Part shown: in pieces, positions 6,574-14,952 of the stretch
Position numbering within the stretch: the first letter of the stretch is position 1
Layout: every line of letters begins with the position of its first letter
IMG/VR virus record: IMGVR_UViG_3300039151_000034
Location: 1-36,220 of that record
DNA length: 36,220 nt
Strand: one strand, 5' to 3'
Source: a virus
Program-made: the position numbers and the translations under genes
Notes under the pieces: generated by a model
Told to the model about the DNA's origin: nothing
Databases searched by the model: none
Seen by the model: the letters and a program-made list of their open reading frames with translations, nothing else

Positions 6574-7809
6574 TTATTTGAGTTTAAAGTTAAATGCTGC
6601 ATTTAATTCTTTTTGCTCAGCAGAAAGTCCAGCTTCAAGAGTTGATTCGCCTGTTTGAAAATCCTTTGCGGATTCGCTTTGCATTTGCTCAACTGTTTTA
6701 ATTTTGCTAGATTTAACTAACAACTTTTCACGCTGTGAGCTTGAAATTTCCAAACCGCTCTCGATTCCCTCCATTACCGTTTTTGAGTCGGTTTCATTGT
6801 GAGCCAACCAGCTTTGGACTCTTTCATATTCAGAAGTTACACCCATTCCAAGAACTTCACTATAAAGTTCTGGATGTTGTGATTGAAGTTCTTGTTTTGT
6901 CATTTTGGTGTTTGAATTAAAATTAATATTGGTATTTGTAATATTATTATTTGTTATTATTTTTTGAAATAAATCCTCAATTGTTGATTTACCGTCTAAG
7001 TAAATTCCAGAATCATCTTTTGCAAAAATTGCATTTCCGTCTAGTTGATTGTTTGTAAGCTTTGGTCTATTGGTTTGTAATGTAGAAATAAATCGTTCAT
7101 TGACTGGATCTAAAAGCTCATTGACTAATAATGTATAATTGTCATTATTTAGTGCCTCTTCTATTGACTTGTTTTTCAAAACTGATTTTGTAGCATACAA
7201 CCTAATGTATTTAACACCGTCTTTTTCGCTGTTTGCTGCTCTTCCCTCAGTTTGTAACATAGTCCCAAGACTTCCAACCATCGACATATCGCTTTGATAG
7301 TAAATTGCATCAGCAGCGGAAGCTATGCCATAAGCAGCACTGGCTAAAGTCCCGCCTTTTGAAATCAAAACGTAAACGGGCTTTCCCATTGCTTTGACCT
7401 CATTAATAGTGTCGACCATTATTTCAACAGCAGCAGTTGACCCACCACCAGAATCCATATCAAAAATAAATCCTTTGACTCGGTTATCCTTCGCCATTGA
7501 TAAGACATTTTTTGAAACGTCTAGCATTCCCAAAGTCGAAGCGCCACCACCCATAAGAATTGGCCCGTTAATCTTAACAATTCCAACGCCGTTGAATTGA
7601 TCTTGATTTTCTAATTCATAAGTTCGACGAATTAAACGATCCTCACTATTGAATACAATATCTAAACAATCATTTTTAAAGCTGCCTACGGCGTCAAACT
7701 TTACGCCATTCTTAATATCGCTTAAAATAGCCAACATGGCTGGCAACGTAAAAGAATCAACACAAAAAGGGGTTAATCCGTATATTTCTCTGGCTAATTG
7801 AAAATTCAT
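6574..7809 (-). CDS. S49-family prohead protease with C-terminal scaffold domain (lambda gpC/Nu3-like)
   Basis: 411 aa. Residues about 70-270 form an S49 (SppA/ClpP-like) domain: 'GFIFDMDSGGGS' (113-124), the nucleophile Ser157 in LASAAYGIAS, 'DMSMVGSLGT' (174-183), and Lys208 about 50 residues later as the likely general base. The last ~110 residues are helical and charged with Gln/Glu-rich segments, as in Nu3-type scaffolds. An ATG at 6903 is the first codon of this part (MTKQELQSQHPEL...), so the scaffold (6574..6903, 109 aa) may also be made alone, as Nu3 is within lambda C. The protease matures the prohead. It lies before decoration and capsid genes. Start ATG at 7809. Confidence 0.88.
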   Translation of the reverse strand: MNFQLAREIYGLTPFCVDSFTLPAMLAILSDIKNGVKFDAVGSFKNDCLDIVFNSEDRLIRRTYELENQDQFNGVGIVKINGPILMGGGASTLGMLDVSKNVLSMAKDNRVKGFIFDMDSGGGSTAAVEIMVDTINEVKAMGKPVYVLISKGGTLASAAYGIASAADAIYYQSDMSMVGSLGTMLQTEGRAANSEKDGVKYIRLYATKSVLKNKSIEEALNNDNYTLLVNELLDPVNERFISTLQTNRPKLTNNQLDGNAIFAKDDSGIYLDGKSTIEDLFQKIITNNNITNTNINFNSNTKMTKQELQSQHPELYSEVLGMGVTSEYERVQSWLAHNETDSKTVMEGIESGLEISSSQREKLLVKSSKIKTVEQMQSESAKDFQTGESTLEAGLSAEQKELNAAFNFKLK

Positions 7810-7885
7810 ACTACAATATTAACGATTATTTGTTTATTATAAGTTTTTTTGATAGTTATAGTTTTTTTGAAACTATTTTAAGATA
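7810..7885. other. Non-coding gap with T-tract repeats
   Basis: The 76-bp gap between the spanin-like gene and the protease gene contains two copies of AGTTTTTTTGA within about 20 bp and a short AGTTT/AAACT inverted repeat. It might be a weak terminator or a promoter region. There is no clear TAnnTTTG on the reverse strand. This marks the change from lysis cassette to head genes. Confidence 0.35.
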
Positions 7886-8434
7886 TTAAAATCTTATTAA
7901 TTTATAAGTAATTCCTAAGCCTAGATAAGGAATAAAGCCATTTGCACTGTAAGTCATTCCAACCGATGGACCAATTACAAATTGATAGTTTTTCACCTTC
8001 ATATCAGTCTGCGCTTTTCTGGCTTTTAATCTGTAATCAAACGCCATGGACTGAACTTCGCCTTGGACTCCACCCGTTACTGTTCCAGTCAAATAGCTAT
8101 CTTCAAAGGTCTTAGAATAATTTTCAATAGTGATAGCCTCTAAGAATAGTTTATAACGATCAAATTCAGATTTTAATTCTTTATAATCTTCGGCCAGTTT
8201 TTTATTAAATTTATTTTCTGTATAAATTATTGAATCTTTTGTCTTGTAGATAATAGAATCTTCTTGTTTAATCGGAAATTGCAAAACATCATAGTTCAGC
8301 TTGAAGCTACCTTTTATCTCAGGAACTTCTATAGTAATAGTTTTAATTTTATCAGGATCAGACCATTGTTTTATATTTAGAATAATTAATAAGACAATGA
8401 CAATACTAAGTATTAGTGTTTTATCTATTTTCAT
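7886..8434 (-). CDS. Membrane-anchored coiled-coil protein, spanin-like candidate
   Basis: 182 aa. One N-terminal membrane segment (about 7-22, TLILSIVIVLLIILNI) is followed by an extracytoplasmic stretch with 'DSIIYKTKDSIIYTENKF' and a charged helical region (75-110). The C-terminal ~50 residues ('YQFVIGPSVGMTYSANGF...YLGLGITYKLIRF') alternate like outer-membrane-type beta strands ending in an aromatic. Proteins with an inner-membrane anchor, periplasmic helix and beta-rich end next to a lysin fit a single-protein spanin that disrupts the outer membrane. This is an inference from context; the sequence has no lipobox. It lies 14 bp after the lysin gene. Confidence 0.55.
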   Translation of the reverse strand: MKIDKTLILSIVIVLLIILNIKQWSDPDKIKTITIEVPEIKGSFKLNYDVLQFPIKQEDSIIYKTKDSIIYTENKFNKKLAEDYKELKSEFDRYKLFLEAITIENYSKTFEDSYLTGTVTGGVQGEVQSMAFDYRLKARKAQTDMKVKNYQFVIGPSVGMTYSANGFIPYLGLGITYKLIRF

Positions 8435-8448
8435 CTGTTTATTTTTTT

Positions 8449-9054
8449 TTACATATCGAATTCAAAAACTTTTGGATTATAAGGCAAGTCGCATACATCT
8501 AGGTGTACCCATGTGATTTGCCTATTATTAACCTTTCCAATCAAACGTATAGGGTGCGGAAGCAATAAAGCCCTATCTCTAAGCCATTTTCTATGTTCTT
8601 TAGCCGTTTGCCCCTTGACATCATAGTCTATTCCCATTGCGAGTACATGACCGCTTAACCAAGGGTCGTTCTCTCTGGCTTTTTTTTGAACCATTGGGGT
8701 TGAAGTGTCTCTCAGCCCTCTCTCATCAAGATTTCCACCGTGCATCCAGTTGTTAATCGTAATACTTGAATCTACATTTATTCTTATCCAAAGCAAGTTT
8801 TCAAGCAATCGAAGATCAAATCGCGCTAGGAAAAAATAATCGCTCTTGTCTTTAAATTTCTTGTAGACCCCTGGGCTAACGAGTTCTCGAATATCAAAAT
8901 AAACGAGTAACTGATTGTAGGTTTCTTTAGTCGTGTTAGAAGTTACTTCAGATGCTTGTACGGTTGTCTTTTCAGATTTTGACGAGCATTGTATGATAGT
9001 GTGTAAAAAAAATAATCCAATTAAAAGAGTAAGTATTACAGATGTTTTTTTCAT
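8449..9054 (-). CDS. M15-family peptidase endolysin with lipoprotein-type signal
   Basis: 201 aa. The N-terminus has KK then a hydrophobic stretch and a Cys at 23 followed by SSKSE, a signal peptide II-like pattern (IIQC is a weak lipobox). The catalytic domain has the M15 pattern: 'HGGNLDERGLR', then SGHVLAMGIDYD (HxxxxxxD zinc ligands), and WVHLDV near the C-terminus with the third ligand His. M15 D,D-carboxypeptidase-type enzymes cut peptide bridges of peptidoglycan. Its neighbours are a holin-like gene upstream and a spanin-like gene downstream, so it is the phage lysin. A membrane-anchored lysin would be exported without a holin pore, then released or activated. Confidence 0.85.
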   Translation of the reverse strand: MKKTSVILTLLIGLFFLHTIIQCSSKSEKTTVQASEVTSNTTKETYNQLLVYFDIRELVSPGVYKKFKDKSDYFFLARFDLRLLENLLWIRINVDSSITINNWMHGGNLDERGLRDTSTPMVQKKARENDPWLSGHVLAMGIDYDVKGQTAKEHRKWLRDRALLLPHPIRLIGKVNNRQITWVHLDVCDLPYNPKVFEFDM

Positions 9055-9088
9055 AAGTGATTAAGTGAATATTTTTTAAGTTGTTTCT

Positions 9089-9319
9089 TTAAATTTTACT
9101 TATTAAAAATAATATAACAGGAAGTAAAATAGTAGCAAAAAAGTCTAAACCTTCGCCGTTTTTAGTTTTTACATTAAAACCGTTAGCTAATTTGGTTCTA
9201 AAAAACTGATCGTAAATCTCTTTAGAAAATCCAGCTATCAAAGCCAAGATAAGACCAATAGCAGGAGAAAAAAAGTATGCCCCTGCGATGTAAATTATTG
9301 AACCCACTATTAGGTGCAA
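9089..9319 (-). CDS. Holin-like small membrane protein (true start probably upstream, non-AUG)
   Basis: 76 aa from TTG at 9319, with two hydrophobic segments (about 2-31 and 59-74) flanking a loop 'GFSKEIYDQFF...NGEGLDFFATIL'. The 'KEIYD...DFxAT' pattern is common in small Bacteroidetes phage membrane proteins next to lysins. In the same frame upstream, residues KKLFKTYIWKRDKLLH lead directly into HLIVG. 'W..DKLLH' looks like the conserved N-terminus of this family, but no ATG/GTG exists before the upstream stop at about 9407. Initiation may be at an ATT (for example 9364 or 9370) or at the TTG. Role as holin is inferred. Confidence 0.65.
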   Translation of the reverse strand: MHLIVGSIIYIAGAYFFSPAIGLILALIAGFSKEIYDQFFRTKLANGFNVKTKNGEGLDFFATILLPVILFLISKI

Positions 9320-9381
9320 TAATTTGTCTCTTTTCCAAATGTAGGTTTTAAATAATTTTTTAATTTTAATAATTTCTTTTT

Positions 9382-9768
9382 TTAATTGATTAATATTTTT
9401 ACGTCTTCACCCTTCAATCCAAAATTAGACTGAGCATCTTTAGCGTAATCTTGGTCGAGAATTGCGGGGAAAACCTGCTGTATTCTTTTTGTAGCATAAG
9501 CGTAGATGTTAGCTTCATTGATCCTCCCTATCATGTGTTCAGTTTGAGCTACCAAAGCATTTGGCATGGTAAAAGAGATATCATTTATTTTTCTATGCTT
9601 GCCTTGAGAATCGGTGAAGCTCCAAATACCAGTCACCTTCAACGTGTGTTCTGTGAGATACATATTTGTCAAGGTGACTTTTACAACCTCTTCGTTAATT
9701 CTCGTATTAAATTTACTTGAGAATTTAACTTTTTCTTTACTTTCAAATTGTGCGTTTATTTTTGACAT
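9382..9768 (-). CDS. Unknown protein between fibre genes and lysis genes
   Basis: 128 aa, soluble, no signal peptide. It has a beta-rich first half ('KFNTRINEEVVKVTLTNMYLTEHTLKVTGIWSF') and 'AYATKRIQQVFPAILDQDYAKDAQSNFGLKGEDVKILIN' at the C-terminus. It follows the LRR protein (19 bp gap) and precedes the holin. A fibre-associated or chaperone role is possible from position only. I do not recognise the family. Confidence 0.55.
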   Translation of the reverse strand: MSKINAQFESKEKVKFSSKFNTRINEEVVKVTLTNMYLTEHTLKVTGIWSFTDSQGKHRKINDISFTMPNALVAQTEHMIGRINEANIYAYATKRIQQVFPAILDQDYAKDAQSNFGLKGEDVKILIN

Positions 9769-9787
9769 ATTTTTTTATTTTTAAAAT

Positions 9788-11056
9788 TTATGATGGTAAA
9801 AAAGTTTGTTCACCTCCGTTAGTAATTCCATCACCAACAGTCCAAGTATGTCCATAGTTTTCTACTAAACAATATATTATTTCTAGCTCATTTGCAGGCG
9901 TACCATTACTTACATTTTTATCAAAACCAGTTGGTGCTTGGTAAGTTCCAGAAGGGCGATTTGTTAACCTACTACCTTCATTTAAGTAAAAAATCATACT
10001 TCTAAAAGGAGTAGATGAATCTCCTGTTATAGTACTAAAACCTCTTGTTACCATAAAATTAAACCAGTTATTAACGATTGCATCAGTTCCAATTTGATAC
10101 CCTACAGAAGCTCTTTTGTATTCTACGTATTTTAATTTTACACAACTTGCTAATTCATCTCCAATTAATACATTTTCATTTTCAAAACCATCTAAAAACA
10201 CAGATTCTAAATTTACAAGTCTATCAAAGTTTTGATAAGAAGTTAGTTCCCCTTTAGTTTTATCTAAAATAACAAGTCTAGTTATAGATGTAGGAATGTT
10301 AATAGGCAAAATAGTAAATGGATTATTGCCTGATATATTAAGCGCTTCTAATAAATTTCTATTGATAAAATTGGCCGGAAACTCTGTTAGATTTGTATCT
10401 GTAAAATATAGACTTTCTAAAAAAACTAACTCAGCTAATCTAGCAAGACTATTCCCTGCCACGGTTTCTGAAAAATCTATAGAGTTATCAAAATTTAAGA
10501 CTGTCAATGGTAATGAAAATAAACTGTCGTCTAGTTTTGTAATCTCTGCATCCGTTACTGTTAACTCTGTTAACTGAGTTAATGAGCTTAAATCTGCTGG
10601 AAATGATTTTATTCCTGTTCTAAGAATAAAACTAATTTTTTGTAAAGAAGTAAACTTTTTCAAATCTTCAGGAATAACCTCACCTAAAGTGAAATTACCA
10701 GTTGAGATTTCTGTAATAGCTTTTGGTTTCTCAAACGTAAAAACTATTGTGTGGAAATCAAGTCCATCTGTATATTCATGGGCATCTCTTGCAAATGAGA
10801 TAGTACCTATACTAAGCTGTATTTGTTCAAAAGTACCATCACCCCAAGATATAAGAAGTCTTTGACTTACTGATGAAACAAATCTAAATGATATACTTGA
10901 TAGCATTACTCCACTATTCCCATTATTACCACAAAAAAACCTTCCTGTAACTGGTGGGTCTTGTGTATTGTCTGTTAAAGATGGTGTTGGCACTGTAAAT
11001 GCTAATCTGTTAAATTGATATCCAAAAAGAACATCATCTGCTGTGTATGTTGACAT
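9788..11056 (-). CDS. PKD-like plus leucine-rich-repeat protein, putative fibre or receptor-binding protein
   Basis: 422 aa. An N-terminal beta domain has the PKD-like signature ISWGDGT (69-75) followed by 'HEYTDG' and 'TIVFTF'. Residues about 125-290 form a leucine-rich-repeat array with units such as 'LTQLTELTVTDAEITKLDD' and 'LLEALNISGNNPFTILP', spaced about 22-25 residues. The C-terminal ~100 residues (NNWFNFMVTRGF..., TYQAPTGFDKN) are unlike LRRs. LRR proteins of this sort are binding surfaces. Together with the adjacent fibre-like gene this suggests a host-recognition protein. The start ATG at 11056 follows the fibre stop by 6 bp. Confidence 0.65.
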   Translation of the reverse strand: MSTYTADDVLFGYQFNRLAFTVPTPSLTDNTQDPPVTGRFFCGNNGNSGVMLSSISFRFVSSVSQRLLISWGDGTFEQIQLSIGTISFARDAHEYTDGLDFHTIVFTFEKPKAITEISTGNFTLGEVIPEDLKKFTSLQKISFILRTGIKSFPADLSSLTQLTELTVTDAEITKLDDSLFSLPLTVLNFDNSIDFSETVAGNSLARLAELVFLESLYFTDTNLTEFPANFINRNLLEALNISGNNPFTILPINIPTSITRLVILDKTKGELTSYQNFDRLVNLESVFLDGFENENVLIGDELASCVKLKYVEYKRASVGYQIGTDAIVNNWFNFMVTRGFSTITGDSSTPFRSMIFYLNEGSRLTNRPSGTYQAPTGFDKNVSNGTPANELEIIYCLVENYGHTWTVGDGITNGGEQTFLPS

Positions 11057-11062
11057 ATTTTC

Positions 11063-12913
11063 TTATGTTAAAATAAATTTCTTCCAAACCCCTGTTGTAT
11101 CGTTTACTAGCTTATATACGATTCCGTTGTCACCAGCATTTTCGCATATAAGTTCAAAACCAATAACCTTCCCAGGAACACGAATGTTAAGCTCTGCATC
11201 TGTTAGAGTAGAAGAAGTAATAGATGGGTCTGGCTCATACAGATTCACTATTTGTTTGGATCTACTCACAGAGCCTTCACCTACTACAACTGCTGCATCT
11301 TCATCTAGACCTTGATGCTCTGGCATATACCTAGAACCAAAGACATCTATAATTTGCCATTTGTTTAAGCCTCCCTTAGTAATATATGCAAACTTGGTAG
11401 TCCCTTGAAGACCAACATTTGCGGTATTGTTTGGTAGTGATATTTGATTTTCCTCTAAAGAATTAGAATTTTCATTATCAATTTGAATTTCAAAATTTGA
11501 GTTGTTGATAAGGTATATAATTTTGTGATCGTCCGAAATATTAAATCCAGTGAATACAGCTTTACCGTCTGTATTTGTGCATACTATAATATTACCATCG
11601 ACTTGAAAGTTATCATAAATACCGCCTATGATAACCTCTTGCTCTTCTGATTTTATCTGGAAATCTTCTAGTACAGTGTCAATGCCAAGATTACTTCTTG
11701 CTGCAGCAACATTTAATATTTCGGAAAAGTTGTTTCCAATTAAAAAAGCACCTGACAATGAACTTGACGAACCCCCTTGAACTCCTATAGTGTATTCTAC
11801 AAATTGAGCCTTTACTGTTCCTGATGATTGCGTTGCTGTGGATTCTATTAACCACCAGCCTAAGAATGTTGCATTCGCTGATAATGGATTAATAACATAC
11901 TCCTCTAGCTTAACTCCTGCTTTTGCAAGCGTCATATTTGCGTAGTTCCCTTGCCCTAATTGCAAAGCTACAACCCCAGAATTAAAGAAATAAAGCCTAC
12001 ATCCCGACACTGTAGTAGAGCCAAGCGGTGTTTTAACACCATTATTATCCCAGAACTTAGGGATTAAAGTATTGCCGCCCGAATCAGCAGAATCTCTGTC
12101 AGCCAGCACAAAGCTTACATTTTCATTATTTGCAAAAGCCGGTGTACTAGGTTCTAATGAGTTTCCAGTACCTCCAAATCTTAGCAACGAACCCGCACCA
12201 ATCCCAAAGCCTAAACTATTGTTTTTTCCTGTGACTGTAAGACCTTTTTTAAGCGGCACGCCTGCTTCTTTTACATAATCGACTACATCTCTAATTAAAT
12301 TGGAATATTGCCCTATAGGGTTGTAGAAATATTCAAAGCCTATTATTTCGTTTACATTAACATCTATAACTATCCTAGCCACAAAAGCCTTTCTTACCCA
12401 TTCAACCCTTGTTGGATAAGTTGTTTGTTGTGCTAAATTTCCATCTTTATCTACATAGACAAAAGTTGAATTTGCGTTTAAGTTTGCTACTGTGACATTA
12501 TTAGCTCCTGCAAAATCAATAGCTACATAACCTTGATCGCTGCTTATTTCTAGTTTTAATGGTGAGATGTTAAAAACAGTGCCACCATTTTTTGCCGATA
12601 CGGTAAAAGAATTATGTATTCCAGTACCTCTATCTTTCAATAATGCAGAATCTACACTTTCGGCAAACGACTGTAGTTCATCCTCCTTTGCAACGACTAA
12701 ATTAGTATCATCTATAGCTATTCCCGCCGCATTATTTGCGCTTTTAACCAAAATCCAATCATTATCATTTGATACGTTAGGTTCTGAGTTTATACCAGAT
12801 AGACTAACCCATTGATTATCTAAGTGGCTAACACTTTGACCAACTTTAGGTCGAAAGTTTACGCTCCAAATCTTTTTTTTATTTTCTGATGTAGCCGTTG
12901 TTTGCGCTGCCAT
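11063..12913 (-). CDS. Large tail fibre / appendage protein
   Basis: 616 aa, rich in Asn, Ser, Gly, Val and Thr with many short beta repeats and no catalytic motif. The N-terminus 'KIWSVNFRPKVGQSVSHLDNQWVSLSG' looks like a fibre attachment domain. The middle carries 'YVDKDGNLAQQ' and 'GNNTLIPKFW'-like surface loops, and the C-terminus ends in a compact beta domain ('GKVIGFELICENAGDNGIVYKLVNDTTG'). Size and composition fit a trimeric receptor-binding fibre. It is encoded right after the portal rather than after the baseplate genes, which is unusual. Start ATG at 12913. Confidence 0.65.
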   Translation of the reverse strand: MAAQTTATSENKKKIWSVNFRPKVGQSVSHLDNQWVSLSGINSEPNVSNDNDWILVKSANNAAGIAIDDTNLVVAKEDELQSFAESVDSALLKDRGTGIHNSFTVSAKNGGTVFNISPLKLEISSDQGYVAIDFAGANNVTVANLNANSTFVYVDKDGNLAQQTTYPTRVEWVRKAFVARIVIDVNVNEIIGFEYFYNPIGQYSNLIRDVVDYVKEAGVPLKKGLTVTGKNNSLGFGIGAGSLLRFGGTGNSLEPSTPAFANNENVSFVLADRDSADSGGNTLIPKFWDNNGVKTPLGSTTVSGCRLYFFNSGVVALQLGQGNYANMTLAKAGVKLEEYVINPLSANATFLGWWLIESTATQSSGTVKAQFVEYTIGVQGGSSSSLSGAFLIGNNFSEILNVAAARSNLGIDTVLEDFQIKSEEQEVIIGGIYDNFQVDGNIIVCTNTDGKAVFTGFNISDDHKIIYLINNSNFEIQIDNENSNSLEENQISLPNNTANVGLQGTTKFAYITKGGLNKWQIIDVFGSRYMPEHQGLDEDAAVVVGEGSVSRSKQIVNLYEPDPSITSSTLTDAELNIRVPGKVIGFELICENAGDNGIVYKLVNDTTGVWKKFILT

Positions 12914-12925
12914 TTATTTTATATT

Positions 12926-12982
12926 TTATCCTTTATTTGCTACTCCGTTGTTTGCCACTCCGTTGTTTGCCACTCCGTTGTT
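12926..12982 (-). repeat. Three tandem 15-bp units just after the portal stop, open in the portal frame
   Basis: On the reverse strand three 15-bp units (12941-12955, 12956-12970, 12971 onward) differ by one base. In the portal frame, after its TAA (12983-12985), they translate as NNGVANNGVANNGVANKG before a second TAA (12926-12928). A period of exactly five codons in the portal frame suggests the repeat once extended the portal C-terminus or reaches it by read-through. The portal tail itself is Asn/Gly-rich (NGAVNGNSGEGANSNE). Confidence 0.7.
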
Positions 12983-14647
12983 TTATTCATTCGAATTTGC
13001 GCCTTCGCCGCTGTTACCATTAACGGCTCCATTTCTGGTTTCCCTTATTTCTAGCAAAGGCTTTAATTCAATTCGAGAACTTTCCTTTTTGTATTTGTTG
13101 TAATTACTTATCCAATCGCCACCATTTGCCATTTCAGCAGCTTGTTCTCTGCTTATTAGCGGGCTATCATCCTTTAATAGTGTTCTTATTGCTCTAGCCT
13201 CTTTTAGTGGGTCAATATGCGGCATTTTCTTACCTACAAAACGAGATGAATAATAAGCCTCTAAAGCCATTTCATCATTTGTGGCAACAGCTCTATCATA
13301 TCCATCGCTATCTAATACGCCAGTCATATACTGATAGTAGCACCAGTAGCGGTTTATTGGCTTGTAGAATTGCTCTACAATTGTATATTCTCTAATAATA
13401 TCAATAACATACTCCCACATGTTAAGAGCTGCCCTTGAGCTGCTATATGATTGCTCAAACATTTGATTTGCCACTTCTGGCGGAATATCTTGTGAAGCAC
13501 AAAGCGATCTAACAATTGCCTTATAAAATGGATCAAAATTAACTTCACTTTCGTTTGTTGTAGATTTTAATTTAGCTCCTTTTGGTAAGTTCAAAACTTG
13601 ACCACTTGTCGATTGTCTTAACGCCTGAGCAGTTCTTCCGCTTTCTTCAAAAGTATTATCTTCATTGGTAACATTAGCGACTTTCCTAGCTCCAAAATTG
13701 CCGATAGGATTTTCTCCAGTTGATGAATCATCGTGTTCAAAAGTATAAACTAAATCAGCCATTTTTTCAGCCTTTGAAACGGAAGCTTCAACAAATCTAT
13801 CTAATTTAGATATTTTCTCCATTATAGAGCTGATTTGAGGAATACCCCTGTGATGATCTACTCGGTGTTTACCGCCATAGATCATCCAAACCATTAGATT
13901 TCCTCTTGAATCTTTAGCCTTTATTCTCTCGTAATCAGCTAGGTTATTATTTTTATCAGTTTTTACCCAAAATGCAATATGCTCACCCTTTGGACTAACT
14001 TCAACACCTTGTACTATTTTGTTTTTATCCCCTTTGCCGTTATCATCAAATGGTGTTTCGATTTGCTCGCCGTCAATTAACTGTATTTTTATTCCTGTTT
14101 TTTCTAAACGCATTACGATTAATCCGTCACCACCCAAATAAGCGGTTTTAAACGCATCACTAGCCTTTGCGTGTAAGTTTTGGCGACCTGAGTAGTCGCT
14201 TAATTTGGATTTAGACCAAAGGTTAAAAAGCCTTTCTTTTTTTACAATATTTTCATCGCTTACCTCATCGTAGCCTAATAATTGCAGAACTTGGTTATCT
14301 GGCTCATATTCAAACTTTAATCCAGTACCTACGCACCATTTAAAGAATTTTCCAGTAATTAACTTAACTAAATCTGTTTTAAGATCTAATTCATAAGCTC
14401 GAAGCCTTAATTTTAGATGATCTGGCTTTAAGTCGTATATATCTCCAAGCTCTCCAATGGTTTTTTCACCGTCGAAAGCAGCAGAGTATACTAGGTTTTG
14501 AGTACGCGGATAGGCTGGCATGTAGTTACCGCCAAAACTATTAGGATCTAAGGGTTTTAAGCTACTATTTTTACTAGATTGATCGTTTTTTTGCTCAGCT
14601 TTTTTTGGCTGTTTAGATTCTTTTTTGAAAAAGTCATTCCATGCCAT
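12983..14647 (-). CDS. Portal protein (lambda gpB-type)
   Basis: 554 aa, near the 533 aa of lambda gpB. It contains typical family segments: 'YDLKPDHLKLRLRAYELD', 'WCVGTGLKFEYEP', 'KTAYLGGDGLIVMRLEKTGIKIQLIDGEQIETP', 'HIAFWVK', and the C-terminal 'DIPPEVANQMFEQSYSSSRAALNMWEYVIDIIREYTIVEQFYKPINRYWC', which forms stem and wing helices. It makes the dodecameric DNA gate at the capsid vertex. The C-terminus is Asn/Gly-rich and is followed in frame by a VANNG repeat after its stop. Lys/Gln-rich N-terminus. Start ATG 14647, 3 bp after the small gene upstream. Confidence 0.9.
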   Translation of the reverse strand: MAWNDFFKKESKQPKKAEQKNDQSSKNSSLKPLDPNSFGGNYMPAYPRTQNLVYSAAFDGEKTIGELGDIYDLKPDHLKLRLRAYELDLKTDLVKLITGKFFKWCVGTGLKFEYEPDNQVLQLLGYDEVSDENIVKKERLFNLWSKSKLSDYSGRQNLHAKASDAFKTAYLGGDGLIVMRLEKTGIKIQLIDGEQIETPFDDNGKGDKNKIVQGVEVSPKGEHIAFWVKTDKNNNLADYERIKAKDSRGNLMVWMIYGGKHRVDHHRGIPQISSIMEKISKLDRFVEASVSKAEKMADLVYTFEHDDSSTGENPIGNFGARKVANVTNEDNTFEESGRTAQALRQSTSGQVLNLPKGAKLKSTTNESEVNFDPFYKAIVRSLCASQDIPPEVANQMFEQSYSSSRAALNMWEYVIDIIREYTIVEQFYKPINRYWCYYQYMTGVLDSDGYDRAVATNDEMALEAYYSSRFVGKKMPHIDPLKEARAIRTLLKDDSPLISREQAAEMANGGDWISNYNKYKKESSRIELKPLLEIRETRNGAVNGNSGEGANSNE

Positions 14648-14650
14648 AAA

Positions 14651-14947
14651 TTAATTGTTTAATCGACCCCTTAAAATGGTTATTCTTCCATTATATCTGT
14701 TAATATACATCTGTAATTGCGTATCTAATGCGTGTATTCCTTTGATAATTTGATCTAAAGACCTAAACTCTGTGCTTATCTTAGTTTGTCCCGTATCTAA
14801 GGTATAAGAGGCAGTTCCAGAATCATCTATTGCGCTAGCCATCGTATCATACATAAGATCGATTAAAACCTCTATAGCTTCAATCTTAGCCTTATTGGAG
14901 GCTCTTGATGTAATATATTCTGAAATACTATAAATGTATATTCCCAT
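14651..14947 (-). CDS. Small head-joining protein at the lambda gpW position
   Basis: 98 aa from ATG 14947. A TTG at 14986 lies inside the terminator hairpin and upstream of the -7 box, so it is not the start. The sequence has a helical first half ('SNKAKIEAIEVLIDLMYDTMAS') then 'ASYTLDTGQTKISTEFRSLDQIIKGIHALDTQLQMYINR'. A helix, a short beta hairpin with 'YxxDTGQTxI' and a second helix are what the small gpW-type head-completion proteins look like. It lies between the terminase (with cassette) and the portal, the place of lambda W. Function inferred from size, pattern and position. Confidence 0.6.
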   Translation of the reverse strand: MGIYIYSISEYITSRASNKAKIEAIEVLIDLMYDTMASAIDDSGTASYTLDTGQTKISTEFRSLDQIIKGIHALDTQLQMYINRYNGRITILRGRLNN

Positions 14948-14952
14948 ATATG

